Positions 35,180-64,000 of a stretch of DNA of 64,000 nt are shown one piece after another. The position numbers and the translations under genes were made by a program. Source of the stretch: Amborella trichopoda (Eukaryota; Streptophyta; Magnoliopsida; Amborellales; Amborellaceae); contig NW_006498527.1 of assembly GCF_000471905.2 (NCBI RefSeq), positions 2,700,462 through 2,764,461 of the forward strand, in the 5' to 3' direction. Position 1 is the stretch's first letter, and each line of letters opens with the position of its first letter. The notes beneath the pieces are model-generated. The model had not been told where the DNA came from. It made no database searches and saw only the letters and a program-made list of their open reading frames with translations.

Positions 35180-36310
35180 AATTTACTAAATACCTCTAAC
35201 TTATCAAATATTTAATATTTTATCATTTTTAAATCTATAAAAATTATCATAAATATACGTTAATTTTTATCTATTTTAAAAAAAAAACATTTGATTTTTA
35301 TAAATTTCGTCCACACCTTTTTTCTTCAATTTTAGCCATTTTGTTATCAAAATAACCTTCAAGATAGTATGACTATCGTAATAACTTGAATTGATATTAC
35401 GGTACTTTAAACATATTAAAACCTAAGCCACCGTATTTAAAGTACTAATTTAATATTAAATTATAGTACTTTAAATACCATAAAGCCCAAGCCATATGAT
35501 ACGATATTTTAACTACCATTTGGATATACAGTAGATACATATCGATATGGATATCTATATGTAGAGATATATATTGATAAAGTTATTGGTGTTCATATTT
35601 CTTGATTATGATAAGATTTGGTATTTATATGTATTTATCCACCAATAACATTAAGGATAAAGTATAGATTGGTGTTCATATATTATGATAAGATTTGACA
35701 TTCATAGGATGCATTTATCCCCAATAAGAGTTAAAGATAAATAGTTACAAATAAATACCATCAGTTATAGATAGACATATCAATATGGATATCTATATGC
35801 AGACATGATAGATACCACCTAAATACGGTGATACTAGGCATTTTATACCGTAGTTAAAATACTGTATAATATGGCTTAGGTTTTACGGTATTTAAAGTAC
35901 CGTAATTTAAAATTAAATTAATATGGCTTAGGTTTTGTGGTATTTAAAGTACTGTAATATCCATTCAAATTATTACGGTAGTCGTATTACCGTGAAGGTT
36001 ATTTTGGTCACAAAACAATCAAAATTAAAGAAAAAGGTGTGGATAGGGTTTATGAAAGTTTTTTCTTTTTTTTTTCTAAACAGACGAAAATTAAAGTATA
36101 TTTGTGATAATTTCCCTTAAATCTACACTAACTCATAATCATATGTATTTTGATGAGCTTTTTTATATTAAGTCAAAAAATTAGTAAAATATTAAATTTA
36201 CTATATACCCCTAACTTATCAAATATTTAATATTTTACCCTTTCTAATCTATTTCTATCTCATAATCATATGTATTTTGATGGGGTTTTTGATATTAAGT
36301 AAAATATTAA
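35180..36310. repeat. Tandem duplication (about 120 bp) split by a transposon
   Basis: Unit 1 is 35180-35237 plus 36117-36190, and unit 2 is about 36191-36310. Both contain AACTTATCAAATATTTAATA and then CTCATAATCATATGTATTTT. Unit 1 is interrupted by the foldback 35238-36116, so the duplication can be read across the insertion. Confidence 0.75.
35238..36116. mobile_element. 879-bp Mutator-like foldback with exact 9-bp duplication
   Basis: TTAAATCTA occurs directly on both sides (35229-35237 and 36117-36125). The termini are inverted (left TAAAAATTATCATAAATATA, right reverse complement GGGAAATTATCACAAATATA). Arms of about 300 bp include CACACCTTTTTTCTTCAATT and repeated CGGTACTTTAAA/TTTAAAGTACCG motifs. 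No transposase is present. A 9-bp duplication plus long terminal inverted repeats indicates a nonautonomous MULE. Confidence 0.85.
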
Positions 36311-38130
36311 ATAATTCAAATTTTAAGTTTATTTTTATAATTATCTCTTTCTCTCTGTTTTTTTTTTTTTGGTAGATCAGCAGTAACCGCTCATGCCCAA
36401 ATCCAATTCCTTGATAAATTTTCTTATTTAAAGTGAGATACCTTCAAAAGCTTTTAATGCTGGTACGTATCAAATAGTTTTGATATCTAGAAGGAGAGCT
36501 TTACACTTTGAATTGTCTTTACAAAAAAAAGGAGAGCTTTATACTCCCTATGTGCAAGTGTACTTTTGACAAAGCCTTTATGTTTGGGTTTCAAAAGTAT
36601 ATTTATGAGAATCCTTGTTTTGAGAGAGAGAGAGAGAGCATCAATGCAAGGAATTAAGTGTATCATGTTATCAATATACTTAGAAAGACAGAGTTTCAAT
36701 GCAAGGAAATAAATATATCATGTCATCATATACTTAAAGAGAGAAAGTAATGTGCATGAATGAAGGAATTCGTATTTTTTAACTTAAAAATAGGGAGGGC
36801 AGTATGGGAACCCGATAGTTTTCCTTGTGTTTGGTGAAACAAAGGATCCACTTTCTAAAACCAATAACAATAGTTGCATAGTTGACTTAAATAAACCCTC
36901 TTTCACTTAGATGTGACCCAATAAAACCATCAATATCTGATCCTTATCTGTAAAAGCTCAATAGTTAGAGAAGTCAATGGCATTAAGTATTCGTGTCACG
37001 TTGCTATTGGTAGGGAAGACATGAAAAAGCATTAGAACACAGTTTCTTAGTTCATGGGGACATGACCACAAGCATTAAAAAATGGCACTCATGGAAACAT
37101 TCAAGGATACAAATATATATATATAAGCAAAACAATGAGTAATATATTGTAGCTCATACTTTTAGATTTTGAATTTATGATAACGTACACATAAGGGGAA
37201 GTGTATAGTAAACCCCAAACCCATTTATTCAAAAAATGGATAAATAAAAATGATAAGGAGTTATGTTTTTGTCCATTGTGGTTAGATTTCATATAAGGTT
37301 TTCCCCTACTTGTTCATTTCAACATTTAATAGAGAAATTTTAAACATTAAAAAAGGGAGAAAAAAAAAGGAAAATTGAATCACAAATAAAGAGGGGGAGG
37401 GGTGGTGATCCAATGCACGAGACATGCATTTTGGATGCCTATGGTTTATCAAAACACCAATTGAGCTTGCCTTTTTCAATTATTTGTTTTTTTTAAAAAA
37501 ATAGGTGATGGAGTGAATTTCAGTAATTTATTTCAAATAATGTATGATTGCTCTACCATGTGGGTTAGTTATATTATAAACAATTTTTATGCCCATGCAT
37601 TATTGAGTCACGGGGTATCCATATGTCCAGACAAAGGAACCTCCATACTTACTCGTCCTAAGAAGGAAAAAGTCTTTATTTACTGTGTATTTCTTGCCAT
37701 TTATTGTATAAGACGATTAATTTAATTAAATTCGGATGAGGTTCTATAGGACCTAGGCTTTATGAAAACAAAGCCTCACCTTGAATCTTTACTTGAAAAG
37801 CACTTCGGGTAGAGATCTCCATTGTGCCTTTAAAATCAATTTCCAATATGAAATTTGAAACTCAAAAAAATGGTACAACTCTTACAGATCCGTGAACACA
37901 TATTTTTAAGGTAAAAATAAAATGGTCTAGATAGTTTATTACAATACACTGAAATCCTTTTTTTTTTTTTCTTAACCACAATATTCAATGCCAAGATGTT
38001 TGATTTAAAGGTTTCCAATACCAAATTTGCAATTAGAGTTTTGAGATGAGGCTTTACTTAGTTTGATAGGGCTGCAGCCCTATGCAACCGTTTTCCTTTA
38101 AATTATGAGGAATATCAGGTATTTGAAAAT

Positions 38131-38547
38131 TTTAGGTGGCAATGGGTCGGGTACGAATGTATTCGGGTCAAACTTTTGGACCCATACCAATATCGGTCGG
38201 GTCTCGAGTCTATCCCATCGAATCCTGGGTCTAGTTGAGTCATTTGCCAAATCATTATGAGCTTCTTCTCTTTTTTTGCCCCTTTTTTTCTATCATTGGC
38301 AACAATGTCACAATCACCTCCAATAAGATTTCAAGCCGCCTGATTTGTCGTTTAGTAGCTGAAGATGACAATGAATTTTATTGTGTATGATCTTTAATGC
38401 ACCCAAACCAATAGGCCTTGAAGTATTCTATCTTTAATAGTTTTGGATCCAGACCCGAACCGCAGGTCCAAATATTGACCCAAACTCGGACCCATGTCAA
38501 GTATACCGCCGGGTCGCAGGTCGGGTCCAAGTCCATTGCCGCCCCTA
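38131..38547. mobile_element. 417-bp nonautonomous hAT element
   Basis: The exact 8-bp duplication TTGAAAAT lies at 38123-38130 and 38548-38555. Termini are inverted: TTTAGGTGGCAATGG at the left, and CCATTGCCGCCCCTA at the right (reverse complement TAGGGGCGGCAATGG). Subterminal GGGTCGGG/GACCC motifs resemble the elements at 10014-11887 and 23738-24067. It has no coding capacity. Confidence 0.88.
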
Positions 38548-40019
38548 TTGAAAATACTGTCTAAGGATCCAAATGTTAGTGATTTACTTGTAGCGCTCAT
38601 TCTTGTTGTTGCTTGCACTACTAAATGTTCTTCATTGATTACTTGTGGGAAAAGGCTTGGTTTAGTAAGTGCGGCTTATTAGTAGGTCTGACTCAACATA
38701 AAGGGCATGGTTTAAGGCACACCTTAATTTGACAATGCATTCTTCAAACGTATCTTTGGTGCTTTTCTCTCGCTCTCTCTCTCTCTCGCACCCCCCACAC
38801 AACTTGAATAAGTCGGCTTAAATTTCATATACAAAATATAAAATTAGCTTAGGCTCATAATCTTCTCACTCGGATTATTGCGTATCTCTTTAGAATTTGA
38901 TCCTGCTTTTCTTGGAACACTGCACCTATGTTTAACACGTTAAAAACTTAGACACTTTATTAAAACTTTTTCATTAAATCTCGTCATAAAAATACATAAT
39001 AATCTAAAATCCTATGTCTTTCTTTAAATTGTGCACGCAATGTCATGTCTGAAAGCCGATTCTCATATTAGCATTTCCCATACTCAATTCCATATCTAAC
39101 ACATATCCGGGTCTATGTAACATAAGCGGCTAGAAATAGTAAAAAAAAACCGGTAAAAAAATTCATAGGCTGCTAGGGAGGAAATATCACATCAATATGG
39201 GTTAGATCACTTTTGTCATATCTTCTAATTGAGTGTAAGTGGTAGGAGATTTACGTCATTGGCATGGCTTCCAACCCTCGTAACAAGTGGACAGTTACAT
39301 CAAGTCTCTGACATTGCAAAGTATAGATGCTACATTCGTTGAATTTGCATCATTTGTCATGTACAGATGCTACATTCGTTGAATTTGCATCATTAGAAGT
39401 TGACAGAAGAAGCAAACAAAAAGACAACCTCCCTAAAATTCAAAACTTTCTCCCACAAACAAAGGACGAGCTCCTTAAAATTCAAAACTCTCTCCCACAT
39501 GATCATACCTACTCCCTCTTTTGTAACAAGTTTCCTTATTTTCTTCAAAACCGATATCCATCAAATTCAGCTGATATCACAGAACCACATGGACCTAGTT
39601 AAATTTCACAAAAAATTATATCATCTTGGCTAATATTTTTACAGTGTGCTCAAAATTGTCACGGAGCTCAGTGACCTTTCTTATGCAAACTAGATGCTTC
39701 TCGCACAAAAGAAAAAAAAAAAGTAACCGGAAAAAGAGGGCCATGCATGAAAAGACCAATTTCACGAGCGGGCATGTCAACCTATAAGATTACCTTTCAA
39801 ACACCGTTATCAACTCCTTGAAGCCAAACCCACGTGGATCTGAAAGAATAACGAAAATAGCTTCATGCAGTTTGTGATTCACCATAATCTGCATAAAAGA
39901 CTACAGATTTTCATCTAGGCCATCAATATCTGTTACGTGTTCTTTTATATGTACGTCTCTTGTCCTTCTATACGTGTGTGTATTTTTCTTCTCATATTCT
40001 TTTATATGTGATGTCTCTC

Positions 40020-57811
<17,792 letters not shown>

Positions 57812-57829
57812 TCTCTCTCTCTCTCTACA

Positions 57830-57874
<45 letters not shown>

Positions 57875-58009
57875 AACTGTCTCCCTCCGAGCATGCCGAA
57901 GGAAACTTGGAACAGAGTTTAGAGACAGACAGAGAGAGTGAGGGGACAGTATTTGAAGCGCCTGAATGTGTTTAGTGGGGCCCCCTGCATTCTCTTTGTT
58001 TCTGTTCAT
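57812..58009 (-). other. Open in-frame extension upstream of the VEN4 start ((GA)n leader)
   Basis: From an ATG at 58009 the frame reads without stop into the VEN4 start at 57811, adding 66 residues: a short Ser/Leu-rich part, then Arg-Glu repeats from two (GA)n blocks (about 57812-57876). The first block abuts the start codon. It is most likely 5' UTR, because the Arg-Glu repeat is a microsatellite product, but an extended isoform cannot be excluded by sequence. Confidence 0.4.
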
Positions 58010-58077
58010 CTCTTGCTGAAATGGACGGACTACGTTGATTGAAAGCCGTTTGAGAGTATCTCAACCGTTGAATGCAC

Positions 58078-58100
58078 AGTTAAATAGGAAGGCTGGCCCA
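58078..58100 (-). promoter_or_regulatory. Candidate VEN4 core promoter
   Basis: The minus strand carries TGGGCC (58100-58095), a site II-type motif found in many housekeeping promoters. TATTTAA, a weak TATA-like box, follows about 10 bp closer to the gene (58086-58080). They sit about 270 bp upstream of the start codon. Activity is inference. Confidence 0.35.
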
Positions 58101-58881
58101 CACGATGGGAAAATTGTGGAACGCGGGAGTGCACCCGCCAATAATTGGAAATAAAAGAACGAACACCTTTTTGTTTTTTTTTATAAAAGGAAAAATGACG
58201 AATTTAGCCCTAATGTTTACGTAAATGGCGAACTCTGGAGTACAATAGGCCTCGAAAAGAGGAAAAATATCCTGAGCGTGCTATTCTCGTTTTGTATCAA
58301 AAGCAACACTTCCGAGGTTTGTAGAATGGAAGTACAGTATCCATCTACTCTCTCTAAGTATGCAATCGGTCTTGAGGAGTACATACCCAAGTTAAAATAT
58401 GGTGAGGTTTAATATTTTAATTTTAAGCCATCGATTTACATTTTTGGTATCTTGTTCGTAACTGAAACTCAATTATTGATTTACTTTCAAACAGTAAAAC
58501 AACTTCAAATATCAATTGTAAAATCTTTTATTTCAAAATAATAGAGTTCTATAAATTTTTTAATAAAATCAAAATTAACAAAAAGTTACATTTGAGTGTT
58601 CTTCAAAGTAAACGATGATAATCGTACTCTCAAAGTGTGTGGTTAGAATCTTCTCGCAAAAAGAATTTATTATTCTCTTACACATTCAATATTTCTTATT
58701 TTCTTTTGTTCACCTATAAAATTTCCCCGTATTTATAGAGATGGAGTTTTAAAAGATTGACACATTGCTTTCACATGGCCTTAGATTATGCATTTACATA
58801 ATTACACACTCATTGTAGTGTTGTAACCACCTGGAAGTATTATAGGTGACTAGTAACTGTGCATAATTTTGTATTATTTTA

Positions 58882-59075
58882 AGAGTAATGATCCTATAGG
58901 ACCTCCCCTCGCCCATATGAATAGGACTTCAAAGAATCACCATTAAATTTGATGCAGATCTTTAGAAAAATTATCACATAGGTGTAGGATTTGATTTATT
59001 TAGATATCCATGTTAAATTTAATGATGATCTTTGGGGTTTTACACACATGGGTGGAAACAAGTCCGATCATTTCT
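58882..59075. mobile_element. 194-bp hairpin MITE, second copy of the 21290-21499 family
   Basis: It starts AGAGTAATGATCCTATAGGA and has inner arms CACCATTAAATTTGATGCAG and AAATTTAATGATGATCTTTG, as in the 21-kb copy. Flanks ATTATTTTA (58873-58881) and TTTATTTTA (59076-59084) agree at 8 of 9 bases. It is more diverged and so probably older. Confidence 0.75.
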
Positions 59076-59084
59076 TTTATTTTA

Positions 59085-61690
59085 ATTATTTACTATTCAT
59101 CACTTTAATTATTGTACAAATAACTTTGTATAACTTAATATTATTTTAATCATTTACCATTCATATGCGCACTTGTCTAGTTCGTTGTGCACATTATTTT
59201 TCACAATTATTGTCCTCTTGACGACTGACTTATACAATCCAAACAAACATACGAGGCGAAAAAGCTAACAAAATAAAATCCAAATATTGAACAAAGTCTT
59301 CGTAATTTTTTTCAAAGAGAGATCAAAGTGTCAAAAAAATTCAAAATTCAATTTTTTTTCTTAAAAACAATCATCAAGTGATTGTTTAGTGGTAGGTGGA
59401 AAAATGGCAAATCAAATAAAAAATAGCTAGTTCGAATCAAGAACCATTGGGGCCAGTCTGATTCGTCCAAAATATAAAGAACTAATTGGTTTTGTCATAA
59501 ATCGGCCTCACTTTTTTTTTTATTATTATTTTTAAAATTTTGTTATTTTCTAAATTTAATTTTTTTTTATTGGCTGATTCACTCAGCCGGAATCCCTATC
59601 CTTACTACCAATCCACTAAACTGGACATGTTTTCCAGGTGGGCAATCCAAAAGCCACTTATCCAACTTTCTTTTAACCTTACTTTTGACTGAAGGAGTAG
59701 ATGCATAGATGTTGGTGCCCCTGTGGGAGCATGATACACATGCTCTCTATATTTTATTTGTCTTCAATCCTTTCTTATGATATTACTATTTTTTCACAAT
59801 TCTTGCTTTTGTCTTGAACAAGTTTTAAAACACATATGGAAAACTGGTCCAAATCGGTAATCCCCGCAGAGTGAACTGCCCAATAAAAAAAATTTAAAAA
59901 ATAGAAAACAAAAATTCTAAAAATAAAAGGTGGGGCTGGTTTTTTCACAATAACAGCTGGAAATCAGCTGGCCCCGGTATGAGCAGCCAGTTACCAATAT
60001 TTTGGAGACACCAGACCAACCTCACCAATTACAAATCGGATGCGTCCAGTGCTGGTCCGGTTCACCATTTTTGAAACACTGGTCCTGAAAATGTATCAAT
60101 CACAATTTGAACGAAACAAACTCGATGGTTAAAGTTTGATGGACTTAATTTGGACGTGTGGATCACTATAATCAAACTTGCATGAAATTAAAGTCGTTTC
60201 AGTTACTTGGTGGCCTTCTACTTTGTTACTTGTTTGGTCGAGACCTCAGACCATTGTATACATAGCGATTACTCGCATTTTGTCTTGTATGTACTTCTGT
60301 TCGGGTTGAATCCCTTGTAGTTTAATTAGACAGAGAGTGTGGTAAGTTTGCGATTTCTTTCGCTTAAGCCTCGTTTGGGACCCAGTTTATGTAAAACCTG
60401 GGTATTTATATTATGGTTTTCAAGCCTACCAAACTTGTTTGGATGCAACTTTCACACCAAAACCATAAATATAACAATAATCCTCAAAACACTCCCAAAT
60501 GAGGATGAGGTTATTCCCAAAGGCGCACCAAAGTTGTGTTGTGTAACGTATAAAAAGTATACAAACAAATTAGGGATGGGCTCAAGGCTAGGTGGTCAGT
60601 GTGGCAATATAACATGTTGAGTTTCATTCATATAATGTGGAAGAGATCCTTAACCGTCAAACTACCCAAAAAAAGGGAAAAATGATGAGTACCCTATAAA
60701 TTGTAGTTTCAAGGCAATGTGTCCTCCAACCTAAGACATTTAAAACATATCTATTAACTTCAACACTATTTATTCTTGCATTTTTACTTTGAAGTAAAAA
60801 AAAAAATTTGATTTTTTTTAGGCCAAAATACTTCCATTTCATCCCGATTTTATGTTTTTTTTATCACGCTCCATGTTCACTCTCTAAGTCAGTCCAGCAC
60901 AACTCGAATATAGAACTAGGACCAACACAACTTGAATATAGACCTAGACCAACACAATTTCAATATAAACCAGCCTGACATGTGTTTTGCTGGATCGATA
61001 GAGTTTTAACGTCAGAAGCTATTCCAACACATTTTGTTAGAAGCCGGACATGCACATTTTCTGCCAGACAGTGCCCAACAGATTTTGAAGATCATAAATC
61101 AATCTAACACATTTTTGTGTCGGACAGGCACATGTTGGTCACCACTTTTTTTTGAGATAAATGTGCGTTAAAATATGGGTATTTTGGTTTTAAAAATTAA
61201 CTTTTTGCTTGATGGGGTGGATGCAATAATAAATAGTAGTGTTGGGTTAATAGTGGTGGTGCCAATAGCATTGGGGCGAGGGGGGGAAGTGTTGTATAGT
61301 TTGGGGGATATCTATAATTTTCTTAATAAATATCATATAATAAAACCATTTGCTCCTTTACAAAAAAGCTACAATCACTTCTAATTGTAAAACCAATTTA
61401 AGGCTTTGATGTTGATGTGCTTCAAGTCCAAAAATATTTTCCTCAAACCTATGCGCATCCTAGCCACCCAATTTCTATATGATTGCTCACATTGACTGAA
61501 GGATCTTCTTGTCCTAAAGGTCGTGAGTGTTGTAATATGTTGTAGAAAGTTACACTCATGTTCCCTAAACTAACCTTGTTACAAAAATCCCTCCCTAATT
61601 TTGTTTTTAGATGATGCCCCTTTTTTCTATTTTATTTATTCTTCAAAATACCCCATTTTTTACCTTGAATGTACGAAGTAATAACAACTT
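59085..61690. other. Gene-free repeat-rich DNA upstream of VEN4
   Basis: Inverted motifs such as GTTTAGTGG near 59390 and 59620, a GCCTCGTTTGGGA/TCCCAAATGAGG pair (about 60367-60505, possible small MITE) and low-complexity tracts are seen. No supported gene. Confidence 0.45.
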
Positions 61691-61694
61691 TTGG

Positions 61695-62035
61695 ATCAAA
61701 GTTATAAACTGTGACTTTGGATTTTCATGGCTTGGGGGCAAGTTCTTTTACTGTGACTTCAAGCCTTCATAATTTGAATTCAAATGTTTACTATTATTTC
61801 AAACCTTCATAGTCAAAAGTCAAGGTTTTATTGCGACCTCCGATTTGTCCATAGTCTTAAGTCAAGTTGTGTTGAAATAACTTTCGATCATCAAGAACCC
61901 AAGTCATTTCAAAATTTTGACTTTAGCCTTTAAAAGTTCGAAGTCAACACTTTCTCAATATTTTTTAAGTCAAGTGGCTTTGGATATTGAACATCTCAAG
62001 TCATTACCAAGAGTCATACTTCGGATCTTTATGAT
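61695..62035. repeat. Degenerate tandem repeat, about 43-bp unit
   Basis: The theme GACTTYRRRCCTTCATAGTC followed by AAAGTCAAGT recurs about seven times with heavy divergence, for example near 61759, 61797, 61837, 61880 and 61918. No coding frame survives. Confidence 0.6.
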
Positions 62036-64000
62036 TATCTTCTCATTTGACCCACTAATGATCCTTTGTATGGATTGTGGGTCATGAGCAATGCTAGGTC
62101 GCTTTGAGAAAACCTTTGTGGTTTATAGCTCGTAGTTGAACATGGAGTGTTCAAGTAAATATTTATTCCTATACCATATAGATAATTTTTCTGTCAAAAT
62201 ATTTTTTATTTTATTTTAATAATATGTGATGTTTAAAATTTTTATTTGAATTTTTATGAACATCTTGATATTTTATTTATCAAAACTGATTTTATAATGA
62301 TTTAAATATTCAAACAATAATTTTATGTTTTTTTAAATAAATAATAATATAATTACATGGGAGCCTTGATAGAACTTTTGGGCCTCCCATAGCAAATTGA
62401 GTGGGGCCCATTATGTGCCATAATGGGTGGCACGCCCCACCCAGGATACTTTATATTTTTTTGTAGTCAAGCTCTAACATTTGAGAGATGAGTTTGTGTA
62501 GTTTCAATAAAAATTAAGCCTTGAGGAAAATTTGAATGGTATTTTGGTATGTATGAGAAGACTTGTGCATAAAATAAAAAATGATAATATTATCATATAT
62601 TAATTTATTATTTGAATTAATTGATACGAAAATAGTTTATGAAGTAGGGGATAATGGTTCTAGCACCTTCTATAATATATTGATGACCCATCTATAGAAT
62701 GGAGAGCTCATATCTCACCCCACAAGTCACTCGAGATCAATGGTGCATATGTAATCTCACATGAGTGGCAAACCAAAAAAACCCTAAATTAGCACTATAA
62801 AAAAGGGAATACCCTATCCAAATATTTACACCATATCTCTTATATCTAAAATATCTTTTATCTATTCCACATATATATATACAATAAGAGGGGAACAACC
62901 GTAGTAGAGGAATTCTCTCTCTCTCTTGTGAAAATTAAGGGGCACACCTCACCTAGAAGGAAACTGTTCTCTCATCTTAAAAACTCTCTCGCCTCTCAAA
63001 TAAAACCCTAAGGGGGCATACCCCATTCCATCTCTCTCATGGTTGCTCTCTTGTCTCCCATCATCTCTTATCTCACATTGAGGATAAGGTTATAGAGTGT
63101 GATAGGAAACTAGGTTAAGAGGGTTCACTAGTAATTCAATTTTGTGATCAAAGAAGTTCATGTTCCATCATTGTGGCTTGTCCAAAACTTGCTTATCGGT
63201 TAAGATTGAATGTTGAACATTAAGCCTCGCACCATCAGAAGGTGATGATTAGGTGTGGGGTGTAAGAAGTCCGGATAAGATAATCTCCGACACCCTCTTT
63301 TGTTTATTGCATATCTATTTATTATGTATTTTATTCCCCAACATAGGTTGTGTATTTTATTTGTTAATGAAAATAACGGTTTTGAATGGCTTCAAGTTAT
63401 TGATATCCTATTGTATTATTTTTAATTTTTTATTTTAAATTATTATATTATAAAATGACTCATTGTGAGTAATCTAGGGCGCGAAGAAAATAAAAAGAAT
63501 TGAAAATAATAGTAAAAAGAATTGAAAAAAAGATAAAAAAATTATTATATACTCACGGCTAGATCACACGAGTCCTTCTTTCACTATTTGATAAGGAAAA
63601 AGTTTATTTAAGGTTGGGACCCTAAACAATTTAATTCATACGCATCTAAAAATTTCAATGGAAAAAGTTGGTTCAATACCAAAAAACCCTCAAATCTGAT
63701 TGTCTCGATCTTGAGATGCATGGACTTAAACAAAACAGACTTCAAGGCTTAGAAACAGTGCATCATATAATGCATTATCTAGACCCTCAATTTTCAAGAT
63801 TTTCAAGTTTTGCTCGATCTACACTATTTTGGAAGCTTTAAATTTTATAATTAGGGATTAAAATAAAATTTAAAGTCATCATAAAGTTTCTCAATACTGG
63901 AACGATGTCTCTAGACACTCTTTGAAGGTGCACCTTATTTTGATCATTTAGGGCCTCGGCCTTATACAAACCACACCCACTTGAGTTGAGGCTCCAAACA
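62036..64000. other. Gene-free DNA at the window end
   Basis: LTR-like features (TATAAAAAAGG near 62797, a CT-rich leader near 62910) hint at an old retrotransposon end, but no borders or coding domains are found. Confidence 0.4.

Larger units (their letters stand above)
33899..40019. other. Intergenic region: kinase 5' side to VEN4 3' side
   Basis: The kinase upstream region includes a (TA)n(CT)n leader and a gap, so its promoter cannot be read. Beyond it lie an 879-bp foldback, a 417-bp hAT MITE and a 40-bp tandem repeat (39321-39396, unit containing GATGCTACATTCGTTGAATT). No gene or RNA gene is supported between 34.6 and 40.0 kb. Confidence 0.6.

Noticed and set aside
61175..61384. 69-codon plus-strand frame
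   Set aside because: No family resemblance, no exon-like neighbours, low-complexity composition.

Overview
The window is nuclear DNA from a flowering plant. It is AT-rich and intron-rich, with plant-type GT-AG introns, many transposon remnants (Ty1/copia, hAT, Mutator-like foldbacks, L1-type and RTE LINEs), long CT/GA microsatellites and three assembly gaps (19021-19941, 34003-34577, 51506-51586). The species cannot be named. Introns of 5-8 kb full of old transposons suggest a woody species with a large genome. Nothing prokaryotic is present (no operons, CRISPR or phage).

Three host genes can be rebuilt exon by exon, with splice phases that all agree. (1) On the plus strand, 5603-14435, lie the last four exons of a ULP1/OTS-type SUMO protease. 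It carries His, Asp, Gln and Cys at the expected catalytic positions, and its earlier exons are not visible. A 7.8-kb intron between its first two visible exons holds a decayed 3.5-kb hAT transposon and a 1.9-kb hAT-type foldback. (2) On the minus strand, 33898-18146, is a complete six-exon Raf-like MAPKKK of the CBC1/CBC2 type (355 aa). Introns 1 and 2 hold LINE remnants in opposite orientations. Intron 5 holds a gap, repeats, nested MITEs and a G-run tract just upstream of a consensus branch point. (3) On the minus strand, 57811-40020, is a complete 19-exon SAMHD1-like HD-domain dNTP triphosphohydrolase (VEN4 type, 471 aa), including a 16-nt micro-exon.

Layout: 1-3.8 kb, copia elements of one family in opposite orientations. 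3.9-14.4 kb, SUMO protease end. 14.4-18.1 kb, convergent intergenic DNA with degenerate repeats. 18.1-33.9 kb, kinase. 33.9-40.0 kb, intergenic DNA with an 879-bp Mutator-like foldback and a 417-bp hAT MITE. 40.0-57.8 kb, VEN4-like gene, whose 6.6-kb intron 14 holds RTE and L1 remnants and three minisatellites. 57.8-64 kb, putative VEN4 promoter and gene-free repeat DNA.

The three genes are ordinary housekeeping or signalling genes with no evident joint pathway. No new multi-gene system is seen. The most informative signals are precisely bounded transposon insertions with target-site duplications, the G-rich tract at a splice site, the micro-exon, and an open in-frame Arg-Glu-repeat extension upstream of the VEN4 start.
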